Below are positions 1 to 10,737 of a DNA stretch of 64,000 nucleotides, piece by piece. The DNA lies in NCBI GenBank assembly GCA_030522415.1, contig CM060109.1:26027801-26091800 (forward strand), given 5' to 3'. Every line of letters starts with the position of its first letter. Within the stretch, counting starts at the first letter, position 1. The DNA comes from Channallabes apus. Its lineage: Eukaryota > Chordata > Actinopteri > Siluriformes > Clariidae. A program made the translations under genes and the position numbers. The notes beneath the pieces are model-generated. The model searched no databases, was not told the DNA's origin, and worked only from the letters and a program-made list of their open reading frames with translations.

Positions 1-11
1 GCTGTAAGGCC

Positions 12-77
<66 letters not shown>
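1..77. repeat. (TG)n microsatellite, left edge of window
   Basis: About 60 bases of uninterrupted TG follow the 5' sequence gctgtaaggccgag. That lead-in closely matches the one before the (TG)n tract near 60825-60870, so this is probably the start of the same dispersed repeat family rather than an independent tract. The TG run resumes at 1381 after the hAT-like insertion. Confidence 0.9.
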
Positions 78-78
<1 letters not shown>

Positions 79-1380
79 AGGGTTTGACATTAACTTTTTT
101 GCTCACTGGCCAATGTGGCTAGTGGATTTCCGGAGTCACTAGCCATTCAGCCTTTTTACTAGCCACAATTTTGTTACCAGAAAATCGCATTTTTTTCTTC
201 ACCATGATACGTTAATGTTTGTTATATCTAGATTTACTTATAAATGACAGCATACACTGAATCACTATAGTAGTAAAGTATTCAGTACTGTTAGGATGGC
301 TCCCAATATAAAAACATGCAAACATGAACAGTATATTCTGATTATTGAACTTAAAATCAAGCCTCTTACCACACGAAATATCAGATTCAGTACAACTGAA
401 CTTAATTTTTTTATTATTATTGTATTAAAAATACAGCAACTCAGAACATTTATCATTTTTGTGTGTTATTAGGTGTACTATTACCAGGTATTATTATTCA
501 TTATGTATTATTATATCAGAATTCTGAGTTAGGACTCTGGTCTATCTTGTTGTGTTGACTCTTTATAGTGTGAGGTAATTCAATCATTCATTCATTCATT
601 CATTTTCTATACCGCTTAATCCTGTGTTCAGGGTCGCGGGGGACCTGGAGCCTATCCCAGGAGACTTCGGGCACTAGGCGGGGTACACCCTGGACAGGGT
701 GCCAATCCATCGCAGGGCACACACACATACACACACTCACACACCCAATCACACACTACGGGCAATTTAGGAACGCCAATTAGCCTAACCTGCATATCTT
801 TGGACTGTGGGAGGAAACCGGAGTACCCGGAGGAAACCCACCAAGCACGGGGAGAACATGCAAACTCCATGCACACAGAGACGGGAATCGAGTCTGGCCG
901 GGGAATCGAACCCAGACCCTGGAGGTGCAAGGCGACAGTGCTAACCACTACACCACCGTGCCGCCGTAATTCAATCAATTTATGAATTTTCTATCATTCA
1001 ACATGAAATCTAAATAGATTTTAATAGTGATTAACTTTTTCATATATATAATCAGTAAATAACCTAGGCGAAAGGGGCAAACATTCTCATCCTGTTGAGA
1101 AGCAATAGCCCTTTAAGGAAATGATGTGCACACACACACCACTACACATGTGTAGAGAGAGGTATTAAATGTCCTCATTACATTTATGCACGTAATATTA
1201 CGTTTGAATGCGTTTATTATATCAGATGACTTTAGAGAAAACTACAACAAAAATATATTGTCATACCAAAGAATAAACTACCTGCCAAGCCAAAGTAGCT
1301 AGTGAGACTAAAGTTATTACTCGCCACAGCTGAATTTTACCCGCATTTGGTGGGTGGGCGAGTGCCAATGTCAAACCTTG
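78..1380. mobile_element. hAT-like non-autonomous DNA element in a TG tract
   Basis: The left end begins CAGGGTTTGACATTAAC and the right end reads CCAATGTCAAACCTTG, an imperfect terminal inverted repeat. The subterminal parts are also related, each carrying Ser/Lys-free non-coding 'actagcca/ctcgcca' motifs. Both flanks are TG dinucleotides, so an 8-bp target duplication is compatible but cannot be proven. No transposase reading frame is visible inside. The interior is AT-rich and is interrupted by a SINE at 587-965. hAT assignment is inference from end sequence and TSD size. Confidence 0.55.
587..965 (-). mobile_element. tRNA-derived SINE (Mermaid-like), full length
   Basis: Read on the minus strand it begins with a tRNA-like head containing an A box (tagtggttagca) and a B box (gggttcgattccc). 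The body contains the typical fish motif about the instrument-like 'tttggactgtgggaggaaacc', and it ends in (AATG)n next to 'ataccgcttaatcc'. It is bracketed by a perfect 12-bp target-site duplication GTAATTCAATCA at 575-586 and 966-977, which fixes both ends. It lies inside the hAT-like element, so it is the younger of the two. A second, 5'-truncated copy is at 48078-50969. Confidence 0.85.
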
Positions 1381-2033
1381 GTGTGTGTGTGTTGGTGTAA
1401 GTGAATGAGCGGACACACACTCTCTCTCTCTATCGGCCCCTCCTCTCAGGTTCCCAAACAAACACGCAAACTCTGCTCTGTCGCGAGGTAAGGCACTGGT
1501 TAATTTGTTTTTGTTGTTGTTTTACTTTACAGCAGTGATTCCGTTAGTATGCGTTCACGCGAGTGTGACTAGCAATGTTTCTTGCTAATTTTTAAACGGT
1601 TAATTTTTAAACGGTTTTAAAAATGGTCTCTCGGTTAATGTGTGTGTGCACGCACATTACACACACAGAGCCTGGAGACACTTATCTGTCGGGATTTATT
1701 TTTACTTTTTTTTTTTTTAAGGTAAAGTGCAGGTTAATTTGTTTTATTTTTACTTTATATTTAGTGTTAATTATTTGTATGTATTAATTTTTTTGGGCTG
1801 TAAAATGAATAATTTGATAAGAATAATCTCCACTTCCGGAACGAATTATGCTTGTAATCTGAGGTTCCACTGTACACTCTACCTTTGAAAACAGTTGCAA
1901 CAAAGCAGTTTCTCTGTTAAAGTGCAGGTTAAGTTGCTTTATTTTTACTTTACAGCAGAGTCCATTAGTTTGTGCGCGCATTCGAGTATCAGAGATGTTT
2001 CTTGTTAATTTTCCAGATGAGGCAGTGTTTCCG

Positions 2034-2094
<61 letters not shown>

Positions 2095-2490
2095 AAAGTC
2101 ATCCCACAGAGCAGTTCCTCCCCCTTCTCAAACAAGAGAGGAAAAAGTGTTACTGTGTAAAACGAGATGAGGGAGAGCATCTTGCACAAGCACACACACA
2201 TACACAGCGCTTGTGCACACACACACACACATGCTGACAAATACTAACAGAAACACAGGATTTATTTTTACTTTTTTCAAAGGTAAAGTGCAGGTTAATG
2301 TTTTTATTTTTAATTTATATTTTGTATTAATAGTTTTTATGTTTTTATTGTTTTGGGTTGTGGAATGAATAATGAATTTTCATTATTTCTTATGGGAAAA
2401 TGAAATTTGCTTTACGAGTGTTTTGGAATACGAGCCCGCTTCCGGAACGAACTATGCTCGTAATCCGAGGTTCCACTGTATTATTTATCT
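1381..2490. repeat. Degenerate dispersed repeat with TG/CA tracts
   Basis: The motif 'ggtaaagtgcaggttaatt' recurs at about 1721, 1918 and 2282, and again near 61053. The motif 'gaggttccactgta' closes two units near 1860-1876 and 2466-2481. The last unit contains 'cgcttccggaacgaactatg', a sequence typical of a common fish MITE whose end reads as TACAGTGGAACC on the other strand. Units are diverged and not exact tandem copies. A 50-base (TG)n tract sits at 2036-2090 and a CA tract at 2190-2232. No coding capacity: open frames here are translations of dinucleotide repeats. Confidence 0.7.
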
Positions 2491-2651
2491 ATCTCTTTAT
2501 TTGATTGATTTATCTATGATTTATTTATAATTTTTGTGGATGAATCCTTACATAATCAATGAGATCAAGACAGCATACTGTAGTTATTAGACACATAATA
2601 ACTTTTATAATATTAAGATAAAATCTTTTCCTTATCGCATCTCTCTGAAAG

Positions 2652-3488
2652 GACAAAGACAAGTACAAAATAATCAGACTCCTGCTGGATATTATTATAG
2701 TAATTTCTGGAGACCTTTGAATGCCATGGATATGCTCCAGTTTAAGGACTCAGCAGCCATAACTCATTGTCTTAGAGGGAAAATTATACACATGCTTGGA
2801 GATTCAACTGTACGGCAATGGTTTGAGTACCTCACTGCATTTCTTCCTGGTAAGAGAAGTTTAAATGTCTATTAATAATCTAATTCTGAGCAAGCTTACA
2901 TATTCATTTTATCAAATATTCTCTACTTTCTGCCCCTCCATAGACTTGAAACAGATTAATCTTTATAGTCCTAAGAAAGCAGGACCATTTGTGGCTGTGG
3001 ACAATAAGAACAACATTATGGTCAGCTACCGCTCCCATGGGCCACCCATTTATTATACCACTTTGTTCACTCCTGAACTGCGCTACGTTTCAAATGAGCT
3101 GGACCGGATTGAGGGTGGGTCAAATATTGTGGTACTTGTGAGTGTAGGGGCTCATTTTAACTCCTACCCTATTGAGGTTTATATACGAAGACTCCGGCAC
3201 ATCCGCAGGGCCGTGGTGGGGCTGCTGAATCGTGAGCCAGCTACTTTAGTGATGATCCGCACTATCAACATGAGGAAACTGAACTTAGAGATCAGTTTGT
3301 CGAACAGTGACTGGTTCTCTCTGCAGCAGAATGCTGTACTACATGCTATGTTTCAAGGACTTAACATACACATCCTGGATGCCTGGGAGATGACATTGGC
3401 CCACTACCTACCTCATGACATACATCCACCCCCCACTATCCTCAAAAATATGATTGATCAGATCCTCTCTTGTGTCTGTCGGGTTTAA
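2652..3488 (+). CDS. NXPE family (PC-esterase domain) protein, last two exons
   Basis: Two exons of a neurexophilin/PC-esterase (NXPE) family gene. The first runs from about 2652 (acceptor after a pyrimidine-rich stretch ending gaaag) to 2849 and carries the block-I esterase motif GDSTVRQWFEYL. A GTAAGA donor at 2850 and a 'cctccatag' acceptor ending at 2943 define a 94-bp phase-1 intron. The last exon, 2944-3488, encodes about 181 residues. It contains ELDRIEGGSN, VSVGAHFNSYP and a C-terminal Asp-Ile-His-Pro-Pro, the likely Asp/His part of the catalytic triad, and ends CRV-stop. The family is thought to be secreted/Golgi-type glycoproteins; no signal peptide can be seen because upstream exons are missing. 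No stop or frameshift is seen. The 5' exons are not in this window, where only repeats lie upstream, so this may be the tail of a gene or a detached fragment. The exact member (NXPE3-like or other) is undetermined. Confidence 0.82.
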
Positions 3489-3737
3489 AAAGCTCGTGTA
3501 AGAGATTCTTCACTGTATATCAATTCTGCTAGAATAGCTAAATGTTTAATCTACAGCATTTTGCAGATTAAGCAGTGTTAAAATTATATTTTAGTTTGGT
3601 AATTGTGCGTGCATGATTTCATTGCATTAAACTCTTACTAAGCTGTTTGTGTGATATTAATCAGCAATACCAGAAAGTATGAACATGAAACTGATGGTCC
3701 CACAGTAAAAGAAACACAATGCTACCTTCTCAGCCAA

Positions 3738-3743
3738 AATAAA
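3738..3743 (+). terminator. Possible poly(A) signal of the NXPE-like gene
   Basis: AATAAA lies 250 bases after the NXPE stop codon, followed by a TG-rich stretch 10-30 bases downstream ('ctctgtgctggtgcc', 'tttgttttcaaattg'). It is the first canonical signal after the stop. Placement is inferred. Confidence 0.4.
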
Positions 3744-4387
3744 CCTCTGTGCTGGTGCCTGAATCTTTCTATCTGGTTTGTTTTCAAATTGATCAATACC
3801 TGAATCAGAGTAAAGTGATTATAATGATGATTTTTGGCATTCGGAATTTTAAGACCTTAAAATGGTAACTGTAAATTTAGTTTTTTATTATACTATATTA
3901 ATGCTAAATATTAAGCTGCTATGCTAATCAGACAAACACTGTCAGCTTCCAAATAAAATGATCAATCAGCAGTGTTGCATTCTCTCCTATTTATTTATTT
4001 ATTTATTTATTAAGCAGACAGCAAAGCAAACCCTGCAAAACTGTGTTAACCATTTTCGCTTGGTAAAACTGTTAACCCAGCCATTTTCTCTTGACAAATA
4101 GACAAATAGATCTAGTTTAAATATAAGTTGATGTTATGTTTAGAGTCATGTTAAAAGCACACAATCTTAAAACATGCCTGGCTTTCGCTAGAAGACAAAA
4201 TCTATATATCTATGTATCAGTATCTGGAAAATATTATGTTTGGCACAAACTGAATGTAGCCCATGTAACACAATTGATCCATTAAGGACTATACTCGTAC
4301 TGTATCATAATGCTGGTTGCTTTTCAGCAGGAGGAATGAGTAATATTGTTGGAATCAAAGGCAACATGTACTGTATGAAGTCGTATA
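3744..4387. other. Unassigned AT-rich flank with (TTTA)n
   Basis: No gene or recognisable element apart from a (TTTA)n tract at about 3988-4012. Base composition is AT-rich. Confidence 0.6.
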
Positions 4388-5065
4388 CAGTCTTATGCAA
4401 ACGTTTAGGCACTCCTTGATAAATATCAGATTTAGGTAATTTTTCAATTGAAAAGATGTTAACACAGTCTCTCTTAGAAATGAAAAAAAAGCACAATATT
4501 TTCAGCAAACGTTGATGCATAGTTACTTTTTATGTCATAAATTGAACAAAAATAAAAAAAAACATTATTGTGGCACTTAAAAAAAGTTTGGGCACACTAC
4601 ATAATCAGTACTTAGTAATACCTCCTCTGGCAGATATCACAGCTTGCAAACGCTTTTTATAGCCAGCTAAAAGTCTTCTAATTCTTGTACTTCGGATTTT
4701 CTTCCATTTTTCCTTGCGGCTCCTAGTTCTGTAATATTCTTTGGTTGTTTTGCGTGCACAGATCTACCAACAAATTTTCAATTATGTTTAAATCAGGGGA
4801 CCGTGTTGGGCATTCCAAAACCTTCGTTTTGCATCTCTTAGGGTATTCCATAGTGGATTTCGAGGTATGTTTAGGATCCTGTTTTAAAAGTCATCCTCTT
4901 TTCTGCTTCAGCTTTTTTACAGATGATGTGATGTTTGCTTCCAGAATTTGCTGGTATTTAGTGGAATCCATTCTTCCCTCCACCCATGCAATGTTTTCTG
5001 TGCCACTGGCTACAATACAACCCCAAAGCATGATAGACCAACCCACAGGCTTAATAGTTGGCAAG
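4388..5065 (-). pseudogene. Tc1/mariner remnant, 3' half of transposase
   Basis: A terminal sequence CAGTCTTATGCAAACGTTTAGG preceded by TA opens the element. Minus-strand translation gives Tc1 transposase pieces such as MLWGCIVASGTENIAWVEGR (about 4985-5040) and, further toward the left end, remnants of the 'SPDLN' catalytic Glu region with several stops. The transposase 5' half is cut off by the hAT-like element that starts at 5066. This subfamily differs from the CAGTGGTGTG-ended Tc1 copies elsewhere in the window. Confidence 0.7.
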
Positions 5066-5207
5066 TAGGGCTGCACGATCGAAAAAATATTGTTATCGCG
5101 ATAACCATATCGCAAAGAGTTGCGATAAATACTTTATTTGCCAAGCATTTGTGTGTCCAAATTTGACCAATCAGATGGGCCCTTACTATGTTTATACCCG
5201 CTTATAT

Positions 5208-5244
<37 letters not shown>

Positions 5245-5655
5245 TTAGGATTAGCCGTTAGCCGACTTAGCGATTAGCCGTTAGCCCTTTGTAGCGTGGA
5301 CGGTAAACCCAAACGCGGAAGCAAGCGAGTAGGCAGGATAACTATTAGTCTAAGGACTCTCACAGAAGGGGAGCAAGGGAAAAAAACACATTTAACCCGC
5401 GTCCTATAGACACACACTTCAATCAGAAAGTAAACAATCTGAATCGACATGGCGAACTCAGTGACTTAGCTGTATGCAATGCTTTGTTTACTCCTCTTAT
5501 ACTTCCGGGTTCGCGCCCGCATTACTTCCGGGTCCTAGTGCCGGTCGCGGATCGAGTGTGTGTGTGCGTGCGCGCATGTGTGACACAAATAGTTTTTTTT
5601 TTATTTAATTTTTGTTTAATAATTTTTATTTTAAAAAAACAGGCAAGGGGGAATT
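5066..5655 (+). mobile_element. hAT-like non-autonomous element, left part only
   Basis: It begins TAGGGCTGCACGAT, the same end as the element at 16451, and interrupts the Tc1 remnant. From about 5345 ('agtctaaggactctcacaga') to 5655 ('caggcaag') it matches 17163-17480 base for base with scattered changes. The right end seen in the other copy (TATCGTGCAGCCCTA) is missing here. After 'caggcaag' the sequence changes to unrelated DNA. A (TA)n tract lies at 5212-5240 and a short GT/GC tract at 5557-5580. Confidence 0.65.
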
Positions 5656-5905
5656 TAAAGAAACCCAGCTGTTGCTGTGACATCACTGTATACAGAATAA
5701 GCTTCATTGTATGGGATTGGTATTTAAAGGAAGACCAGACCAGAGATTGGTGTGATTCTGCAGTCTCCCCCGGCCGTTATTGCACGATAATAAAGGTCGT
5801 TATCTTCTGAAATCAAAGCCTGAGTCTTCAATTAATTTCCACGAGATCTTGGCGCTGCGAGCAGGGTGGAAAAGGGGCAAAGGTGACTGATCAGCATGGG
5901 CTTCC
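5656..5905 (+). other. Possible LTR end and primer-binding-like site
   Basis: The segment has, in order, a TATA-like 'ggtatttaaagg' (5730), an AATAAA at 5789-5795, a short U5-like stretch, and 'tggcgctgcgagcagggt' near 5851. The last looks like a retroelement primer-binding site. No second LTR copy, gag or pol is seen, so this is a weak call. Confidence 0.25.
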
Positions 5906-5934
5906 TTGGCGAGCAGCACAAACATGTGGCCACT

Positions 5935-6193
5935 TACTGTACAAAGGTAAGCAACTTTTGCTTATGTACTTAGTTTGTGTTGTTCCCTGGGATCACCCAT
6001 GTTGGTAGGAATGCCATTCAAGACCTCTCCAAATTAAGTAGTTTTTGGATGGGCTTTGTTTTCACATCTCACAAACAAAAAGGCCAATTTGTCTTTTCCT
6101 CATAAAGTGTTTAGGTGAAATTCCACCCATACAAGTGTGACAAATATGCAAAGAAAAAAATCAGGAAGGGGCAAATACTTTTCCATGGCACTG
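5935..6193. repeat. Tc1-like terminal remnant
   Basis: The stretch ending 'caggaaggggcaaatacttttccatggcactg' (split: caggaaggggcaaata / cttttccatggcactg) resembles the inverted-repeat end of a Tc1 element, preceded by the usual 'gtgtgacaaatatgcaaag' subterminal motif. No transposase is present and the opposite end was not found. Confidence 0.5.
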
Positions 6194-6339
6194 CACATGT
6201 ACTGTAGATTGTTTCACTAGGATGAAACTGTGCCAGGTGGAGTTATAGCACTTTTAAAATCATACTAAATTTACACTGATCTGAATAACTTTGAATAATG
6301 AACTTATTGTTCTTTCCTTTGTTTTTTTTTTTTTGTTTT

Positions 6340-6750
6340 TTTTTTTTTTACAAATACGACCCAATATATGTTCAGTGATACGTTTTTATTTACGTTTTTG
6401 TTTGTGTTATATTTTTATACTAGTATGTGGTTTTAAAAATTAATCTCCACTATAATGAGCCAGTGTATTATGATGTTCGATGTGGTAAGCTGCTGGATCC
6501 AGCCTCGCTGTCCCTGACAGTAATGTTAGAGCAATCAGAGCCTGCGGAACTGGAACTTTCCTTCACACCAAAGGCAGAATCTGTTCATTTGAAGCATTTC
6601 ACAGCATTTAACTCTAAAGCTTTTTCTTATTTTCGTGTACTTTTCAGCTCCACATTTTCTTCTTCCTACTTTTCATTCATTGAAGCGATTATTAATTTGC
6701 TCAAAGAAATTCGCTGCATAGAGAAAGGATCAATATCTCTCCCTCCGTAA
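6340..6750. repeat. Dispersed repeat shared with 57500-57710
   Basis: About 150 bases from 'acgacccaatatatgttcagtgatac' (in two parts) through 'ccagtgtattatgatgt' match the reverse complement of 57550-57700. The other copy continues into CAGGGGCGGACTGGGACC, a common DNA-transposon end in fish. A 107-codon open frame starting at 6427 overlaps the repeat and has no recognisable domain, so it is not called a gene. Confidence 0.5.
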
Positions 6751-7060
6751 ATTAAAAGTGAAGGTGTTTAATTAATATCGAGGGAGCAATACATACGCAT
6801 GCTGACGGGGCGATGACGTAGGGGTAACCTACGTATCTACAGTATAAGCTTATTTAACTACTTCAGCAGTGAATGAGAAATTTGGTCGGTCGCTTTTAGA
6901 TAAAGTTCTTATTTGATACAATTTTATTATTTAATTATCTTATTATAAACATGATTCTTATTCTCTATATTCTTGTTGAGTATAGTCCTTCATGTCTGCG
7001 TTTTTCGCACGCATTTATCAAAATTTATCCTTTTGATCAAAACGCTGCCTTTTGTTAAGG
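6751..7060. other. No recognisable feature
   Basis: AT-rich sequence with no gene, RNA or repeat that can be named. A short palindromic stretch 'gtaggggtaacctac' lies at about 6819-6833. Confidence 0.5.
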
Positions 7061-7149
7061 CTGTCGGTTTATACAAGCCGATGAATGAATTTTAGATGAA
7101 TTTTAAAGCATCTTTTTAGGCTTAAATATTTTTCTTCAAACGTGCTTCC

Positions 7150-7690
7150 AACCAACCAACTGTAGGATGTAGGATCTCCAATAAAATTTCCCTCTCGGAT
7201 ATTAAATGGCATGAAGCCTGGCTTTTGCTTAATAAATACTGCATCTCTAATATCTCTGTTCATTTTAAGATTCTCCACAAAATTTACCCTGTAAACTCAG
7301 TTTTATCTAAATACTTGGAGTTGGAGGATAAATGTTCTTTTTGTCATGCGTTAAATGAATCTCTGATTCATTTGTTTGTTGAGTGTGAGAAAACTAAAAA
7401 AATTATTAACTCTTTTAAAAGACCACCTCTTGAACCACCTTACTGTAGCTCACTCCTTTACTATTAAAGATATAATCTTTAATTATGAGAATGCGGAAAA
7501 TAAACCGTTTGAATTTGTTGTTGTTTATTTTATTTTACATGCAAAATATTTTATACATAAACAGAGAATTAAAAAGGAACAATTGTACTTCCATCTTTTC
7601 CTTCTAGAAATGACCTCAATTTTAAACTCTCTTAAATTAATTCAATTTAACAAAAAGAATAATATACTTCTAGGTTATTGTATTATTTTT
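7150..7690 (+). pseudogene. L1/Tx1-type LINE, C-terminal ORF2 fragment
   Basis: The 5' part reads in one frame as a conserved LINE ORF2 C-terminus. It includes WLLLNKYCIS, HFKILHKIYPVNSVLSKYLE and a zinc-knuckle-like CSFCHALNESLIHLFVECE (7345-7390, C-x2-C-x7-H-x4-C), typical of L1/Tx1 ORF2 ends. The frame shifts near 7430 and decays after that. No reverse-transcriptase core is present, as expected for a heavily 5'-truncated LINE insertion. Confidence 0.65.
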
Positions 7691-7870
7691 TATTGAAGTG
7701 TCTCTTGCTACATCTGTTCATGGTTTATACTTAATTTCAATCCTCTCGTGTATTTTAACCTTTCTTTGGACTCTCAAATCTATAGTTCTTTGTCCCTTAT
7801 ATTTTATTTGTTCTAATTAATGTTTTTTTTCTGTATAAATGTGCCACAAAATAAACATACAAGATTTTGG

Positions 7871-7938
7871 GCACTGGCTGGGAATCGAACCCGGGCCTTC
7901 CGCATGGCAGTCGAATTACCTACCACTGAGCTCAAGTC
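7871..7938 (-). pseudogene. tRNA-Gly(GCC)-like sequence
   Basis: The minus strand reads GCTCAGTGGTAG (A box), an anticodon-loop-like CTGCCAT, then GGTTCGATTCC (B box) followed by CAGCCAGTGCC. This matches tRNA-Gly(GCC) from the D arm to the 3' acceptor strand. The expected 5' acceptor strand is replaced (acttga), so the acceptor stem cannot pair. It is therefore a tRNA pseudogene or SINE head, not a functional tRNA. Confidence 0.65.
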
Positions 7939-8089
7939 TAGGTGTCACTGTCTGCATGAGCTCCGGGTCAGTCCAGAGAGGGCATGCAACATCATAGTGG
8001 CTTGTGTTGTGATTCACCACATTGCCACTATAAGAGGAAAGAGCCACCCTCCTTGTATTGAAGATTCCTTCTCTTTTGGCTCTTGACGA

Positions 8090-9300
8090 AGGCGGTCGCA
8101 TCTGCTCTCCCTACCTTATCTCTCCCCGCTTGCTTCTCTTGTCTGTCTTGTGAAATACTATTCAGAGACTCTCCTCGTCTTGCTCTTGAAATAAAAAGGA
8201 AATGGATTTGATCAAGTGGTCTCTGAATGCAATTGACACGATCTTCTCGACGAGAAATGTGGGTTCTGGGGAACCTACTTGTCCTGCTGAGACGTTTGCT
8301 GATGGATACACGATGGACGGTTGGGAGAAGTGGCGCATTGTGTGCCTGACCACACTGTCTCTGGAGGATGTTGAAGATATTTACCTATTCGGAACTCTGA
8401 TAACTGGGATTCTGCTGATTGGATTAGGTGGATTACTTGGATATCGAAAAATCTTAAAAGCAGTCAGTCTCAACCCCAAAGAGACTGGCTGGCTGGGAAA
8501 TAATGGTGACAAGAGCTGTCAGAAATCAGACTGTGGTTATGGACCGCTAATTGGATACCATCTTGGGGAGACTGGCAGCTACACAACGTGATTTGGACGG
8601 ACCTGGAGACCAGTGATGGACATTAAATATCTGTGAAATTGGCAGGTATTGATCGAAATTTGGAAAATATATATACTTTTTTTTTTTTTCTGCCCTTCTC
8701 TTTCCAGCTACTGCATTTCAAGGCAGTGGCTGGAGACATAACAACTCCCCGAAGACCAAGATAACGAGACGCTCTGGAATCTACCCCCCTCCCCCTTCAA
8801 GGTCACCTGGCGCAGACTATTACGGGATGTTACAGGCTTACAAACTGACACGCACGCACTTACACACTCACAGAACAGCTACAGATAGACACTCTACCTT
8901 CCCCATTTCCAACGCCTTCGTGTGCTTATTCCCCTCGGTGTGGGCAGGCGGAATCGGGACCAGCGCTCTTTAGCTGCAGGGACTGGAGCTGTTTGCCTAC
9001 ATTGGACATTTCCTATCCCTGTACCCTTATTGTTGCAATGTTGATGTCTTGTGATTACATGTTTTTCTGTGCTTGCTGCTGAGGTATTTTTTTGTACCCC
9101 TGATCCCACACTGCCCTCTCCGAAGGACAGTCTGGGAGGGGATTTTTTTACCCTCGTTATCCTAATGTATCTGATTCCTTGTTTTCTATGATGGCCTGGG
9201 AAATGGCTGCCGTCGCGACCCTGTGGTCGCAAAAAAGCATTTCACTGCATTTCATACTGTATGACTGTGTATGTGACAAATAAAATTTGAATTTGAAAGA
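8090..9300 (+). mobile_element. Putative ORF-bearing element with a LINE-type tail
   Basis: The unit ends 'gcatttcactgcatttcatac...tgtgtatgtgacaaataaa' followed by TTTGAATTTGAAA (9235-9300). The same tail appears inverted at 44712-44750, where it is attached to other sequence. This is the 3' end of a retroposed family. Upstream it holds one small open frame at 8202-8591 and GC-richer non-coding sequence at 8600-9200. No reverse transcriptase is visible, so if mobile it would depend on a LINE. Confidence 0.4.
8202..8591 (+). CDS. Small predicted single-pass membrane protein, 129 aa
   Basis: The ORF runs from ATG at 8202 to TGA at 8591 with no interruption. The N-terminal half is hydrophilic and acidic. 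Residues about 66-83 form one strongly hydrophobic segment (LFGTLITGILLIGLGGLLGY) followed by basic residues RKILK, consistent with one membrane span, and a soluble tail with several Cys and Gly. No known domain is recognised. It sits inside the retroposed-looking unit described above. It could be a captured or element-encoded protein, or a chance open frame. No splice sites were needed. No intact second copy exists in the window for comparison. Confidence 0.35.
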   Translation: MDLIKWSLNAIDTIFSTRNVGSGEPTCPAETFADGYTMDGWEKWRIVCLTTLSLEDVEDIYLFGTLITGILLIGLGGLLGYRKILKAVSLNPKETGWLGNNGDKSCQKSDCGYGPLIGYHLGETGSYTT

Positions 9301-9534
9301 AGATGGCCCAGAGGAACCTCTACAGATTTTGGCACACAACAGAGATGGAAGACTTTTGAGAGACAGGATTTGTCAAAATTACTTTTATTAAATTGTTTGT
9401 ACTGGTCTGCTGTGCAGTTAATTTCTTTATTTCCTGAAAAACAATGAAAGTAAAATGAAATAAAATGTTTTTTTTTTTAATTACATCGCTTTATATACAC
9501 TTAAAATGCAACAGATTAATACGCACATATTCCT

Positions 9535-10640
9535 CACCTTAAGGCGATGCTCCAGCAATTCAATTTCTAGTGTTGCTTTCTTAATGGATAGCCTTTTCCC
9601 TTCCATTTGAAGCTGTATAATGTCCATCTCTGTCATTTTTTCTTATTTGTTTTTGAAGATGGACCTTATACAGCTCCATTGCTGGAAAATAGGAAGGCAA
9701 ATATAAATAAATGAGATTTTGTCAGACAATAAAATGTAAATATGGAAAACTGCACACAAATTCTTACATTGCTTAGATCGTGCATTGAGGTTGAAGGGCC
9801 TTCATCCATGGGGAAATCCCCAGGTATGTACTGTGAAAGATTTGTTACTCTAATGTGAAAATGTGAACGTTTGTTACTCTAATGTAAAAAGGGGGCATGC
9901 CTTATAATGGTATGCATCATACCCAAGTGGATCTACCAGCATTGTCCATTTCTGTCAGATGTGGTCTCTTCATTTTCATCCTTCAGTGGAAGTATGCAAG
10001 TATACGTTATCTGGCAAAAAGAAGAAACAAAAACTAAATATCTAAAAGCAACTACTGTAAAGGTACCTGACACCAAAACACTTGCACCTGTGACAGACTG
10101 TGTTCTTTCTGTAGGGTCCAATAATACAATCCCTCTGTTAGTTTCTATAAGAAAATACAACCCATAAAATTCTCAACATTATCAAAGAAAAACCAATAAT
10201 GCAGGAAAGAACATGTCAAAGTAATACAACTAAGTTCACAGTAGCCTATACATGATATGCAGTTGAATACAGTAAGCCTGCATAAAAACGTTAAGCATGT
10301 TCAAAAGCCTATAAGTGACAGATTGAAATTTATTCAGTCATATAATGAAAACAAATCATAGTGGTAAATTTACATTTCACCGTGTTAATGTCAATGGTCG
10401 CCCTTTATTAAGGGACAGAGCCAGCTCCTCAGATGGGGTGAGGGGAGGTGGTGGTGGGCCTCCGCCATTTAGACGGGCTTCAGCCTTCTTTCTATTAGCT
10501 ACATGACGGAAAGAATATACTAAATCGTGTTTAATAAATAGTTCAGTGATCGTGTAATCAAATTTTACCTTTTTGCAGAATGTTTTTGTGTTTCGTTTTC
10601 ACTTGGCTCCAGAAGGATTACACCTTATTAAATAAGAAAC
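9535..10640 (-). pseudogene. Myb/SANT-like (Harbinger ORF1-type) pseudogene
   Basis: Minus-strand pieces fit the Myb/SANT DNA-binding protein family that accompanies Harbinger transposases and includes host MSANTD/NAIF1-like genes. About 10640-10565 gives KCNPSGA...NTKTFCKK with an in-frame TGA where a conserved Arg-Thr-Trp is expected. 10505-10383 gives NRKKAEARLNGGGPPPPPLT then PSEELALS. 9690-9600 gives the coiled-coil end MELYKVHLQKQIRK and DIIQLQMEGKRLSIKKATLE. The stops and frame changes make it a decayed copy. No transposase partner lies nearby. Confidence 0.6.
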
Positions 10641-10737
10641 CATAAATTCCTAGTCAGTATACATTGGTATTTTAACCTAAAGAAATTAATGGCAGAAAAA
10701 GTAAATGCTTTCATTTAATAAAATTTTTCTTTCAATT

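Noticed and set aside
1972..2240. Open frames of repeated Val-Cys or Thr-His
   Set aside because: They are translations of the (TG)n/(CA)n tract; no gene evidence.
5935..6193. Other half of the Tc1 at 4388-5065
   Set aside because: The end sequences differ (ggcactg... against CAGTCTTATGC), so the two pieces belong to different Tc1 families.
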